A stretch of 64,000 bases of DNA from Variovorax sp. PBL-H6 (GCF_901827155.1 NZ_LR594659.1:3410001-3474000); one strand, 5' to 3'. Numbered from the stretch's first letter, positions 17,844 to 25,469 are shown. Program-made: numbers and translations. Notes: generated from the sequence alone by a model not told the origin.

Positions 17844-18019
17844 TCACCTCTTCAGGTACTCGCGCACCTTGTCGGCCTGGTTGCCCACCGCGGCGACTGC
17901 CTTGCGCAGCTCGTCCTCGGTGACACCGAGCGACTTGGTCAGTCCCTGACCTCATAGTCCTGGTTCAAGTTGATGCGGGTGCGGTCTTGGCCGCCCGATT
18001 TGCTCTTGTCGTCTGCCAT
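17844..18019 (-). pseudogene. DUF3606-domain protein, broken by a one-base deletion
   Basis: The minus strand from ATG 18019 reads MADDKSKSGGQDRTRINLNQ followed by DYEVRD and a stop. The downstream frame continues exactly as a DUF3606 protein should: TKSLGVTEDELRKAVAAVG, then ending EYLKR. Restoring one G at the break (GACTGACC to GACTGGACC) gives the expected 58-residue protein with the central DYEVRDWTKSLGV motif. The total span of 176 bases is one short of 59 codons. DUF3606 proteins are small, stress-associated and of unknown function. A sequencing error is an alternative explanation. Confidence 0.75.
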
Positions 18020-18166
18020 GTTGTCGTGCTCCTTCAGCCAGTCGATCGGGTTGGGCTGCCAGCGCCGACAGGTCCTGAATTACTCTGACCAGGTCGTCTC
18101 GGCTTTTCATGCAGGCGATTTGCGCATTTCCCTGACAGGAGGCTTGTAGGCTGGATGTGACCCTAA

Positions 18167-18793
18167 ATGCACATGCTTCACTTACGTGACCTATCCCCCA
18201 TGCTCCTGGACGAGCGGTTGCTGCCGTGGAGCGACGATGCTTGGGTGTACGAGCTGAAGTTCGATGGCTATCGTGTCCTGGCTCAGTTCGGCAGCGGCTC
18301 GGCAGAGCTCAGGACGAGGAACGGAGCCGACTGTACGAAGTGGTTCCCCGAGGTGGCGAAGAGCCTGGCAACGGTGAAGGGTGGGCCGCACGTCGTCGAT
18401 GGTGAGGTGTGCGTCCTTGACGAGTACGGCCGGAGCGACTTCAACCGCCTGCAGGATCGCGCCAGGCGCCGGAGGTGGTACGAAGGGGCGGACCCCGTGA
18501 CCTATTGCGTCTTCGATCTTCTGGAGGAGGGCGGGAAGGATCTCACCGGGCTACCCCTGCTGAAGCGCAAGGCCAGGATGCTCAAGCGCATGGCTGGGCT
18601 GCCGTCCATCTTGCCGATGACCCACGTAGACGCGGAGCATGGTCAGGAGCTGTTCCAGATGGCCGAGCAACTGAAGCTGGAGGGGTTGGTCGCCAAGAGG
18701 ATCGACAGCCTCTACAAGCCCGGCGTGCGAACCTCAGAATGGGTCAAGATCCGCCGCAAAGGGGCGATCCCGGCTGAGAGGTTCAGGCGATGA
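18167..18793 (+). CDS. ATP-dependent DNA ligase, adenylation domain only
   Basis: The 208-residue protein carries the covalent nucleotidyltransferase motifs: motif I with the adenylated lysine (ELKFDGYR, lysine about residue 32), motif III (VVDGEVCVLD), motif IIIa (YCVFDLL), motif IV (LEGLVAKR) and motif V (EWVKIRR). It resembles the ligase domain of LigD/LigC proteins, but the protein ends at motif V with no OB-fold domain and no polymerase or nuclease domain. Small adenylation-only ligases occur in proteobacteria and phages. Here it is island cargo, possibly helping circularise or repair element DNA. The chromosomal LigE at 8.2 kb is a different subgroup. Confidence 0.8.
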   Translation: MHMLHLRDLSPMLLDERLLPWSDDAWVYELKFDGYRVLAQFGSGSAELRTRNGADCTKWFPEVAKSLATVKGGPHVVDGEVCVLDEYGRSDFNRLQDRARRRRWYEGADPVTYCVFDLLEEGGKDLTGLPLLKRKARMLKRMAGLPSILPMTHVDAEHGQELFQMAEQLKLEGLVAKRIDSLYKPGVRTSEWVKIRRKGAIPAERFRR

Positions 18794-18883
18794 TTGCAAA
18801 GAGCGACGCGCGTGAACGCCAAACGTGAAAGCCCCAGGCGGGCAGGCGCCATTCCGATCAACTGCGAATTTGACGAGGGTAAT

Positions 18884-19159
18884 ATGCCGGTGACGCCCGA
18901 AGAAATGAAGCGGCTTATTGAGGCGTTCGACAACGGACACGCTCCCGTCGCGCGTGCGATGGCCAATCTGCTGATACGGGGCAATGTGATACTCGAAGAG
19001 CACCAAATGCTTGAAGGTCGCATCGGTGATGCCTTTGAATCGTTCGTCTTCGAGGTGCTCGTAGAGCATGGCGTTAGTCAGGAAGCTTTCGCAGAAACTC
19101 TCCAAGCCTTAGTCCGACTACGCGACACGATCGATCACTTGGAGCAGTTGTTTCCGTGA
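18884..19159 (+). CDS. Hypothetical 91-residue helical protein
   Basis: ATG 18884 follows a GAGGG ribosome-binding site and opens MPVTPEEMKRLIEAFDNGHA. The protein is all-helical and acidic, with leucine-rich amphipathic stretches (RAMANLLIRGNVILEEHQML, LQALVRLRDTIDHLEQL). No family is recognised. It follows the ligase on the same strand and may share its transcript. Confidence 0.5.
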   Translation: MPVTPEEMKRLIEAFDNGHAPVARAMANLLIRGNVILEEHQMLEGRIGDAFESFVFEVLVEHGVSQEAFAETLQALVRLRDTIDHLEQLFP

Positions 19160-19204
19160 TCTAAATTTCGTTTGTCCCAAAGCTCACAAAATGAGGCACT
19201 GGGC

Positions 19205-20308
19205 TCAATCCCTGCAAAGTGCGATGGCTGCATCGCACTGGCACTGGCCCGCGCATTCTGGGCAGTAGTCCTCTCTGGACGGGGCGTCAGCCCAGTATTT
19301 AGGGATTCTCTCAATTTCCTCGAACTTAAACGCCTTCAGCAATCCGAGAGAGGTTTGTGCCCCCGGACGTTGAGGCAACCAAGAGACCGCCACCCGTGCG
19401 CCGCAATTGGATTTATCAAACGTTTCAATCGCCCTCGTTAATAGGGTACTCGCAATGCCAGTTCCTCGGTAGGCTTTGGTAACTGCCAAATGTTCTAGAA
19501 ATCCAACATTTGGGCGTCCTTCAAGAGCCTTCTTGGCTTTTTTGGACTTTATTCCGGCGCCGATGTCGTCTCCAGCTCCGATCGAAAACACGATTGCACC
19601 AACCGGTTTCCTTTTTAGGTAGGCAACCTCCACCCAAATTCTTTCGTTGCTCTCGACTCTCTTCAAAAGCTCCGAATATTGGATGTACGTTCCTAAGCCA
19701 TCCCTGAGGACGTCCGAGGCGTCATGTAGTCGATTTCGACACCAAGGAAATTTTGACGCTGATTTCACATTGACAGGCGCATTCCGCCGCCAGAGATAGT
19801 ACCCGTGGTTCACCTTGCCGTGTCCATCCGCATCTTGGCCAATCCAGCCTCCAAAAAAATCCTCCCGACGCAAGGATGTCCCCAAATTCTCACCTAGGTC
19901 AGGCGCAAGCTGCGATGGCAGCCCAGGGCCTCGCGCTAAAACAAATCCTCCGGAGCTAAGGCGCCGTCCGTCTACCTTTTCGTCGTAGGTGCCTTGCACC
20001 ACGCCCCCTTTGAGCCGTCCTTTCAGGGTCCAAGTTCGACTTTTGTCCAGCATTGCGTTTTTCCCGTCAATTGCGTAGCCAGTTTGGTTTACTGCCAAGA
20101 CGCTCTTAGTAACTTCTGGCCCACTACTATGACCGAAGGCAGCGAAGTACTTGCCTGCCACGGGATCGCGCCGTCGCCGCCGCCAGTTGGTAAACCATCT
20201 AAGAACGGCGGCACCGACAATGATGAGCGCAGAAAGAACTTTGGCCCAGGGAGGCAAGGTTTGTGTCAAAGCGGCGATTTTTTCCAGCCAGCTCAAAAAC
20301 AGATCCAT
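19205..20308 (-). CDS. Membrane-anchored GNAT acetyltransferase of unusual architecture
   Basis: A 367-residue protein with three parts. First is an N-terminal membrane anchor (about 19-38, LPPWAKVLSALIIVGAAVLR) followed by a basic WRRRRRDP stretch. Next is a beta-rich central region (about 45-150, with WTLKGRLKGGVVQGTYDEK and GGFVLARG) resembling a small barrel. Last is a C-terminal GNAT acetyltransferase domain with a clear motif A for acetyl-CoA (LAVTKAYRGTGIASTLLTRA). The tail YCPECAGQCQC has four cysteines that could bind a metal. ATG 20308 starts just before the anchor. I know no described protein with this order. Its cargo position suggests a sensor-effector role such as phage defence, which is inference. 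Confidence 0.65.
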   Translation of the reverse strand: MDLFLSWLEKIAALTQTLPPWAKVLSALIIVGAAVLRWFTNWRRRRRDPVAGKYFAAFGHSSGPEVTKSVLAVNQTGYAIDGKNAMLDKSRTWTLKGRLKGGVVQGTYDEKVDGRRLSSGGFVLARGPGLPSQLAPDLGENLGTSLRREDFFGGWIGQDADGHGKVNHGYYLWRRNAPVNVKSASKFPWCRNRLHDASDVLRDGLGTYIQYSELLKRVESNERIWVEVAYLKRKPVGAIVFSIGAGDDIGAGIKSKKAKKALEGRPNVGFLEHLAVTKAYRGTGIASTLLTRAIETFDKSNCGARVAVSWLPQRPGAQTSLGLLKAFKFEEIERIPKYWADAPSREDYCPECAGQCQCDAAIALCRD

Positions 20309-20371
20309 CGGAGCCCTCTCGTTCTTGTCTACTGTGCCGCCGCAGTTGCAGGTGCGCAAGTGCTAAGCGAC

Positions 20372-20391
20372 GCATCCTAGGCCTAGGATGC
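20372..20391. promoter_or_regulatory. Perfect 20-bp palindrome
   Basis: The half-site GCATCCTAGG is followed directly by its reverse complement. It lies upstream of the acetyltransferase gene (start 20,308) and downstream of the shared Ntn-like gene. It is not followed by a T-run on either strand, so an operator or a recombination/packaging site is more likely than a terminator. Confidence 0.6.
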
Positions 20392-20479
20392 TGACAGCGT
20401 GCTGTGCCCTTGCCTCCCTCGAATCTAGCGGATCTCAAGGCACAAGCGGAACGAAGCCTTGCGAAAGGGCTCCCTTTCC

Positions 20480-21145
20480 TCAAAGTGCCGCGCCCGCTTC
20501 CCAGATTCGCGGCCCCGGCGGCTGGTTGAGTGCCCTGCCGGTCAGCGGTGAACCGGTGCAGACTTTTATGTCCTCGCGCGTCAGCTCGGCGAGCAACAGC
20601 CTGCCGCCGAATGGCTTGTCAGGGTGCATCTGCAGCAGGTCCGCCATCTGTTCCGACGCGATTGCGCGCGCGATGCCAGGCGTCGGAAAGCCGGTCGGCG
20701 CCGGTCCCCAGCTTTCATCCCAAGGCGCGTAGTAGGCGTCGCTGATTTCCTGCGCTGTGAAGCCGGTCTCGTCACGCGATTCGTAGGCCACGCAGTGCAT
20801 GCCGCCGTAGTAGTGCGAGTAGCCGACCAACGCGACTTCGTTGTCGTAGATCGAGTGCTTGAAGGCGAAGGTCTGCTCGAGCGTCTTTAGCTGATCGGTG
20901 GTCGTCTTCAGCGCACTGAACATGAGGGCCTCGAAGTCATCGCATCTCGTGCACTGCGCGACGTGAAGCAGCGAGAACAGCGTGCTCAGAAACAAGGTAT
21001 TGCCGCGCGCCGCGACAACGATGTTCGCGTGCGGCAAGGTGAGCATCTTGCTGCCCTCAAAGTATCGGCCGTCCTGCGCCTTTACCTCTGTGTCCACGAT
21101 CACCATGGCCTTGGTGGGCGACACCCAGACGTTGAAGAGGCTCAT
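20480..21145 (-). CDS. Element-conserved protein, candidate Ntn-hydrolase-like (element I copy)
   Basis: The 221-residue protein is homologous to the product at 61,108-61,728 of element II across nearly its full length, sharing VSPTKAMVIVDTE-like, EGSKMLTLPHAN and ALVGYSHYY blocks. No family is recognised by name. After removal of Met1 the N-terminus would be Ser, with Asp at position 17 and Lys at 32. This is close to the Thr1/Asp17/Lys33 pattern of proteasome/HslV Ntn hydrolases, and the strand-turn-strand layout agrees. The C-terminal 20 residues differ from the element II copy. The start overlaps the preceding 62-residue gene by four bases (ATGA). Confidence 0.65.
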   Translation of the reverse strand: MSLFNVWVSPTKAMVIVDTEVKAQDGRYFEGSKMLTLPHANIVVAARGNTLFLSTLFSLLHVAQCTRCDDFEALMFSALKTTTDQLKTLEQTFAFKHSIYDNEVALVGYSHYYGGMHCVAYESRDETGFTAQEISDAYYAPWDESWGPAPTGFPTPGIARAIASEQMADLLQMHPDKPFGGRLLLAELTREDIKVCTGSPLTGRALNQPPGPRIWEAGAAL

Positions 21146-21330
21146 GATTTTCCTTGCGTGGATGCGGAACAGCGAGGGCTTCGCCGGAGGGCAGTAGGCG
21201 TAGTGGCGACAGCGCGGCCTACGGCGGCGCCTGCAATGAGCACTTGCGACAAGGTGACCACTGTGACCAAGGTGGTGCCAACCGCGATAGACCCGGCGGT
21301 TGCGCCGATGACGGGAAGGAACTGAGGCAT
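21142..21330 (-). CDS. Small hydrophobic protein coupled to the Ntn-like gene
   Basis: A 62-residue protein with a long hydrophobic N-terminal part (FLPVIGATAGSIAVGTTLV onward, then VLIAGAAVG) able to form two membrane helices, and a basic Ser/Arg-rich tail. The start MPQFLPVIGA resembles small phage tail-assembly or membrane proteins, but no firm family is assigned. Its stop overlaps the start of the Ntn-like gene, so the two are translated together. Confidence 0.5.
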   Translation of the reverse strand: MPQFLPVIGATAGSIAVGTTLVTVVTLSQVLIAGAAVGRAVATTPTALRRSPRCSASTQGKS

Positions 21331-21369
21331 TTTTGGGCTACCTATGAACGATGGTGGAGGGGGAGAGGC

Positions 21370-21627
21370 CTACTCGGCCTCATCGAGTTGCGATGGGGGC
21401 AGGCTCGGCATGAGGTACGGCTTGCGTCCATAGGCATCAAAGATCCTTGCGGCCTGTTCGGGCTTCAGGGTGCCTTTCGTCAACCCGCGAATGGCGCACG
21501 GGCGGAGCGCAGCCCAGGCCTCAGGGTCGCCGCTGGCAGCGTGCATCGCGCGAGCCAGCGCCAGACCTGAAAGCGCCGGCTCGTCAGTTTTGCGGCGAGC
21601 GCGGGGTTTGCGATCAGAGGTGGGCAT
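21370..21627 (-). CDS. Hypothetical 85-residue protein beside terS
   Basis: Unrecognised. A basic N-terminus (TSDRKPRARRKTDEP) is followed by helices (LSGLALARAMHAASGDPEAW, TLKPEQAARIFDAYGRK). It begins two bases after the small terminase stop, so it belongs to the same operon. Position and size suggest a packaging accessory, without direct evidence. Confidence 0.5.
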   Translation of the reverse strand: MPTSDRKPRARRKTDEPALSGLALARAMHAASGDPEAWAALRPCAIRGLTKGTLKPEQAARIFDAYGRKPYLMPSLPPSQLDEAE

Positions 21628-21628
21628 T

Positions 21629-21934
21629 TCAGAACTCCGGGGTAGATGTCAGCCGCAAGGCCCGAACGTGAGCCAGGATCGTGCGGCGCGCGCCCTCCTC
21701 GGCCTGGAGGAGAGGGTTCATGCGCAACTGCCCTTGTGAGCCAGCCACCATGAGGCCGCCCTTCTTTATGGCGGCCTGGATCTCGCGCAGGCGGTCCAGC
21801 GTCTCGCACAGTTGCCGCAGCAGCGTGAAATCGGCCGCAGTCTCGAACGAATATTCCTCGTTCGTCGATTTCCACAACTCGCGGGCTTCGGCGGTCAGGC
21901 CCGTCGGTGGTTTGGAAGTTAGTCGCTTACGCAT
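21629..21934 (-). CDS. terS: Phage terminase small subunit, P27 family
   Basis: From ATG 21934 the protein is 101 residues with the P27-type pattern: a basic N-terminus (MRKRLTSKPPTGLTAEAREL), W-x6-EY, the LRQLCETLDRLREIQAAI helix, the GLMVAGSQGQLRMNPLL motif and a terminal LRALRLTSTPEF. TerS selects DNA at the packaging site for the large terminase. No large subunit gene is found anywhere in element I. A lone terS is a classic PICI trait: it redirects a helper phage's TerL to satellite DNA. A longer frame to 21994 only reads through the 19-bp repeat and was rejected. Confidence 0.85.
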   Translation of the reverse strand: MRKRLTSKPPTGLTAEARELWKSTNEEYSFETAADFTLLRQLCETLDRLREIQAAIKKGGLMVAGSQGQLRMNPLLQAEEGARRTILAHVRALRLTSTPEF

Positions 21935-22250
21935 TGGAAAATTGAGGAAAAGTGCCCGGCTTACAGTCCGCGTGAGGAAGCGCCCGGTTTCCAAGATCAG
22001 GGGATCTCAAACAATCACCTCCCCGGGGCACCCTGCCCGGCGCGCCGTGTGAGGTCGGCGCCCGGCCACCTTCGAGCATCGTCAAATCGTCGTCGGTCAG
22101 GTACTCAAACCCAGCGGCGAAGAGATGACACCTGCCCCTCTGGATGCGAACTGCACCAGAGGGCAGCGTCTCGACTCCAACCTGCAGGCGTTCGAGCTCT
22201 GCATGAATGAACGCGATGCGCTCTTGCTTCTTCCGTTCGGCCGGGTTCAT
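21927..22250 (-). CDS. Hypothetical 107-residue protein between capsid and terS
   Basis: ATG 22250 follows GGGAGTTTCT and opens MNPAERKKQERIAFIHAELE, a helical start, then LQVGVETLPSGAVRIQRGRC and an acidic middle. The C-terminal third is Pro/Arg/Gly-rich and overlaps the small terminase start by eight bases. The folded N-terminal 65 residues look genuine. It shows weak layout similarity to the NEQIPHLNIE proteins of these elements (a short beta segment 'LPSGAVRI'), which may be coincidence. Function unknown. Confidence 0.5.
   Translation of the reverse strand: MNPAERKKQERIAFIHAELERLQVGVETLPSGAVRIQRGRCHLFAAGFEYLTDDDLTMLEGGRAPTSHGAPGRVPRGGDCLRSPDLGNRALPHADCKPGTFPQFSNA
21974..21992. repeat. 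19-bp direct repeat, copy 2 (element I)
   Basis: Identical to 16,101-16,119 (GAGGAAGCGCCCGGTTTCC), 40 bases upstream of the small terminase start and inside the C-terminal coding part of the overlapping hypothetical gene. A packaging-site or promoter-element role near terS is possible. Confidence 0.85.
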
Positions 22251-22418
22251 AGAAACTCCCTTGATGTAGGTGCGGCGTGCAGCCGGTGAAGGCGGTGAGC
22301 CGTCTCGCAGCGCTCTTGAGGGCGCCGCCATGCGAACCAATGGGCTCCGGGGCAAGCGAACCCCCATGCGATGCCGGCGCCTCTATGGCTTCGCTCTCTC
22401 GGGACGCCGGCTTGGTGA

Positions 22419-23600
22419 TCACGTTGCGCTGTGCTGATAGAGCTTCACCGCGCCAGAATCGAGCAGCGCGCCGCCCGAGCGGACGACGCCGAGGAAGCCG
22501 ACCTGCCCCTTCAATGCGTAGGCGCTGTCATCGAAGCGATGCAGCCTCACCTCGAGCACGTCGCGGATCATGTAGCTGTTGAGGTTGCCGAACGCAATGC
22601 TCTTCGCATTGGCGGCCGGCGCCGGCATGTCGTTGTTGATGTACACGGGCGCATCAAGCAACTGCGGGAGTTCGCCCCCAGCGGCCGGCACCCAGATTGG
22701 GCGGCCGTTCGTGTCCTTCAGCTTCCGGATCACCTTGCGCGTGGTCTGCGAGAACATCCAGCCAGGCAGCACGTCGGAACTGCCGGCCTCCGCATCAGGC
22801 ATGCCGAGGTGTCCTTCGTCCACAGAGTCGGCCAGGTCGACTAGGTCGTCGTAGGTCACGGTCAACGTCTGCCCGGTCGTGCCGGTCTTTCCCACGCTGG
22901 AGGCCGTGACAAGCCCGGTGGGCTGGTTAGTGCCCGTGCCAGTGGTGAAGAAGGCATTCTGAGAGCGGCCGATGCGATCCCGAGCACGACCCATGATGAA
23001 CGACACGATGTCGACTTGGCTGTCTTGCAACAGTTCCATCGGCACCGTGAACACCTTGGAGCTGAAGCTGTAGGTCGGGATTGGCGCCGTCCCGAAACTC
23101 GGATCGAGCGAGGATGCGGGTGCATTCTGGGCGAGCAGTTCCCCGACCTCGCCGGTGCCGTCCGAAGTCGGGTAGCTCATGTCGTTGCCCTTTTCGGTCG
23201 TGGTCCGCCGTGCGACGCGGCGCATCCAGCCGTAACCCTTCAGGAGGCTCACCATCTCAGAGGCGATCATGGGCGCGACCGTGAAGCCACCTTGAGATCC
23301 GGTCGTCGTCGACATGGCGTTGCGGACCGTCTTGAGCTGCGCGGCCGACATCATGTTCGGGCTATTGCGCAGGAAGATCTCAAGCCCCTCACGGTAATGG
23401 GCGCTGACCGCGTCAGACTGCCCTGCGGCGATCTGGGCAGCGTCGATGCGCCCTTGCGCCGATTCGGCCTCGTCGACATAGCGGTCGAACTTCGCTTGCT
23501 CCTGCGGGTTCCATCTGCGGGAACCCATCTCGGCAAGCATGTTCTTTGCGCTGCGAACGTTGACGTCGCGTTGCGCTTTCAGGTCGTTGATTGTTGGCAT
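22419..23600 (-). CDS. Phage major capsid protein, HK97 fold (element I)
   Basis: The 393-residue protein has the HK97 gp5 layout. The helical N-terminal delta-like region (about 1-95) contains LRNSPNMMSAAQ. The mature body starts near GSQGGFTVAPMIASEMVSLL, the NQPTG loop motif is present as FFTTGTGTNQPTGLV, and the C-terminal A-domain strands follow (SIAFGNLNSYMIRDVLEVRL). These proteins build icosahedral heads. No prohead protease or portal gene is nearby, so the island could make only shells, or needs a helper's portal and protease. The sequence is only distantly related to the element II capsid protein. Confidence 0.9.
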   Translation of the reverse strand: MPTINDLKAQRDVNVRSAKNMLAEMGSRRWNPQEQAKFDRYVDEAESAQGRIDAAQIAAGQSDAVSAHYREGLEIFLRNSPNMMSAAQLKTVRNAMSTTTGSQGGFTVAPMIASEMVSLLKGYGWMRRVARRTTTEKGNDMSYPTSDGTGEVGELLAQNAPASSLDPSFGTAPIPTYSFSSKVFTVPMELLQDSQVDIVSFIMGRARDRIGRSQNAFFTTGTGTNQPTGLVTASSVGKTGTTGQTLTVTYDDLVDLADSVDEGHLGMPDAEAGSSDVLPGWMFSQTTRKVIRKLKDTNGRPIWVPAAGGELPQLLDAPVYINNDMPAPAANAKSIAFGNLNSYMIRDVLEVRLHRFDDSAYALKGQVGFLGVVRSGGALLDSGAVKLYQHSAT

Positions 23601-23614
23601 GTAGGTTCTCCCTT

Positions 23615-24175
23615 TCAGTCTTGGGCGTAGCGCGAGATGTCGCGAAGATGGACGAAGATCGCCGACTCATGGCCCATGCGCAGACGGCCGATGTGCGGCC
23701 ACTGGATGTAGTTGCGGAAGTTGGCAGTAAAGCCCTCCGCCTCGATGGAGCTGATCAGCGCGATTTCTTCTTCATAAAGAGCGTCGAGCTCCTTGAGCTT
23801 GGCGGCATAGCGCGCGGCGAGCTCGCGGTGCGCCTTCTCCTGAGCCGCGCATGCCTCGACGCTGAGCTCGCCGGCAATGTGTTGCATGGCCTCCCTGCGG
23901 ATGCGAAGGGCATTGTTCAAGGCTTCACGCTGTTGGCGGAGGACAAGATGCTCTTCGCTGAGAGCAGTCGGCGTGTTGTCGGCCGACTTCACCTTGCCGG
24001 TCGTTGCAAACTCAAGCGCCGCGGCCACATGGGCAGATTCCGGATCAGGCGCCCTGGCACGCATGAGAGCCTCGATTTCCGCGATGCGGCCTTCGACCTT
24101 TCCGAGCGCGACGCCCAGCGCTTCGTACTCTTTGGTTGCTTCGGCGTACCGGGGGTTCTTTGAGATATGGGCCAT
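23615..24175 (-). CDS. Coiled-coil protein upstream of capsid gene, scaffold-like
   Basis: A 186-residue, highly helical protein with extended coiled-coil stretches rich in Glu, Ala and Arg (ALGKVEGRIAEIEALMRARA; EKAHRELAARYAAKLKELDA). It has a C-terminal GHESAIFVHLRDISRYAQ tail. It lies 14 bases upstream of the capsid gene on the same strand. Composition and position fit a capsid scaffold or size-determination protein, but no sequence family is recognised, so the role is inference. Confidence 0.55.
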   Translation of the reverse strand: MAHISKNPRYAEATKEYEALGVALGKVEGRIAEIEALMRARAPDPESAHVAAALEFATTGKVKSADNTPTALSEEHLVLRQQREALNNALRIRREAMQHIAGELSVEACAAQEKAHRELAARYAAKLKELDALYEEEIALISSIEAEGFTANFRNYIQWPHIGRLRMGHESAIFVHLRDISRYAQD

Positions 24176-24273
24176 GGTGAAGATCTTTAAGGGTTTGGTG
24201 GAATCGATGGATCAATGATGCGATGCGGACCCCGAAAGTCCGTCCCCCGCTTTTGGCGAACTACGGGGTATTG

Positions 24274-24816
24274 CTATGCCCGCTGAGCCGCTCGCACTTG
24301 GGCGACGCTGGGGGCGCCATCCCGAAGGGCTTGGTAGTAGAGGTCTTCCGCTGTCGACCCGCAGACGTCGATGCCGCGCATTTCTCCGATGCGCTCGAAG
24401 AGATCGCGAGCGATCGGCACATCGGGCTCTTCGGTGATCAGGCGCCATACAGCGGCGTGAACCTTGTTCTTGAGCTGGCGCTGCCTGCGCACAGCGGCCA
24501 AACGGGTGTGAGGCGGCCACGGGCGACCGAATGCCTCATCCCAAGTGCACACCTCTGCATCGACGACCCGGCTATGCCGCCCGATGAAGGCATCAGCCAG
24601 CCACCTAGGCACATGCAAGGCGTTCGCAAGACAGAGCCGCAGGCAATGCAGCACAGCGCAGCCGCCGTCTCCTGCCAGGCATGCAGCCCGTGCGCTGAGC
24701 ACTTCCTGCGCCGCCTGATGTTGCGCAAGAGGCTCGGGGGCTCCTGGCTGGTGCTGCTCGTTTGCCTGCAGGGCTTCAGTCGCGGTGGAGGTCCAAGGAT
24801 CGAAAACGGACGTCAT
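24274..24816 (-). CDS. Hypothetical 180-residue phage-type protein
   Basis: Unrecognised. The N-terminal 60 residues are Gln/Ala-rich. The middle contains LPH-type helices with several cysteines (AACLAGDGGCAVLHCLRLCL), and the C-terminal part is helical and basic (RRQRQLKNKVHAAVWRLI, DLFERIGEMRGID). It overlaps the start-side gene by four bases, so it belongs to the replication-to-capsid operon. No nuclease or ATPase motif is seen, so it is not a large terminase. Confidence 0.5.
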   Translation of the reverse strand: MTSVFDPWTSTATEALQANEQHQPGAPEPLAQHQAAQEVLSARAACLAGDGGCAVLHCLRLCLANALHVPRWLADAFIGRHSRVVDAEVCTWDEAFGRPWPPHTRLAAVRRQRQLKNKVHAAVWRLITEEPDVPIARDLFERIGEMRGIDVCGSTAEDLYYQALRDGAPSVAQVRAAQRA

Positions 24817-25007
24817 GACTGCGCCCTTTCGATCTCGTCGAGGCGCCGTTCCATGTCGACCAACTTGGCACCGGTCGCCGCGAACAGCCGCAACTCTGCA
24901 AGCAGGCGAGCGCGCAGATCCATCTCGTGCTGCTGGGCGGCTGCATGTGCGATGCGATTGATGCGGCTGCGAACGGTGCCGGGCAGAGGTTGGCTCTCAG
25001 GCAGCAT
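24813..25007 (-). CDS. Hypothetical 64-residue helical protein
   Basis: ATG 25007 opens MLPESQPLPGTVRSRINRIA, followed by a continuous helix with heptad-like spacing (MDLRARLLAELRLFAATGAK, LVDMERRLDEIE). It probably forms a coiled coil. The upstream in-frame start would add only a Cys/Arg/Ala-rich stretch from a GC-rich repeat. It overlaps the next gene by four bases. Function unknown. Confidence 0.5.
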   Translation of the reverse strand: MLPESQPLPGTVRSRINRIAHAAAQQHEMDLRARLLAELRLFAATGAKLVDMERRLDEIERAQS

Positions 25008-25133
25008 GGAGCCTCCTCGCGCGCGCGCACAGGCCCGCGCACACAACGTTTGCCGGCGTTCTGTGGGTTTGCGTTGAAGAAGACCTTCGAGCCGGGTCAG
25101 GAGGCACCGGGCGGGAGGTTTTGGCCACCCCCC

Positions 25134-25469
25134 TCATGACCTTGCCCCTGCTGCCTTCGCGCTGGCCTCGCGCGCAGACTTGGCCTTGTGGCACTCATCG
25201 CACATCGGTCTGAGGTTCGCGTCGTCATTGCTGCCGCCTTGCTCGAGCGGCGTGTCATGGTCGATGTGGTCGACGTGCGATCGCCACACTCGGCCACAGT
25301 CGACGCACTCATAGCCATGCGCCAGGGCGATGCGCTGTCTGGTCTCCATCCACGCCCGGCCGCGCTGCCGGGGCGTGGCGCCGGCCTTCGTGGCCAGAGT
25401 GGGCACGCGGCTGGCGCTCAGCGTGCCCAGCTTTGGCTTCAAGGTCTTAAGCCTCGCAGTGCTCTTCAT
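25134..25469 (-). CDS. HNH endonuclease
   Basis: A 111-residue protein with a basic N-terminus and a clear HNH module. Paired zinc cysteines (CVDCG and CDEC) flank the catalytic strand-loop, which contains HVDHIDHDTPLEQGGSNDDA and NLRPMCDECHKAK. In HK97-type phages and capsid-forming satellites, HNH proteins act with the terminase during DNA packaging at cos ends. Here it stands upstream of capsid and terS in the same operon, which supports a packaging role. It overlaps the preceding gene by four bases. Confidence 0.85.
   Translation of the reverse strand: MKSTARLKTLKPKLGTLSASRVPTLATKAGATPRQRGRAWMETRQRIALAHGYECVDCGRVWRSHVDHIDHDTPLEQGGSNDDANLRPMCDECHKAKSAREASAKAAGARS

Noticed and set aside
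21927..22367. Longer start for the protein between capsid and terS (ATG 22,367)
   Set aside because: The extra 39 residues are Arg/Pro/Ser-rich shadow sequence, while ATG 22,250 has a ribosome-binding site and a helical protein start.
24274..24816. Large terminase in element I
   Set aside because: The 180-residue protein lacks Walker A/B or nuclease motifs and is far too short.
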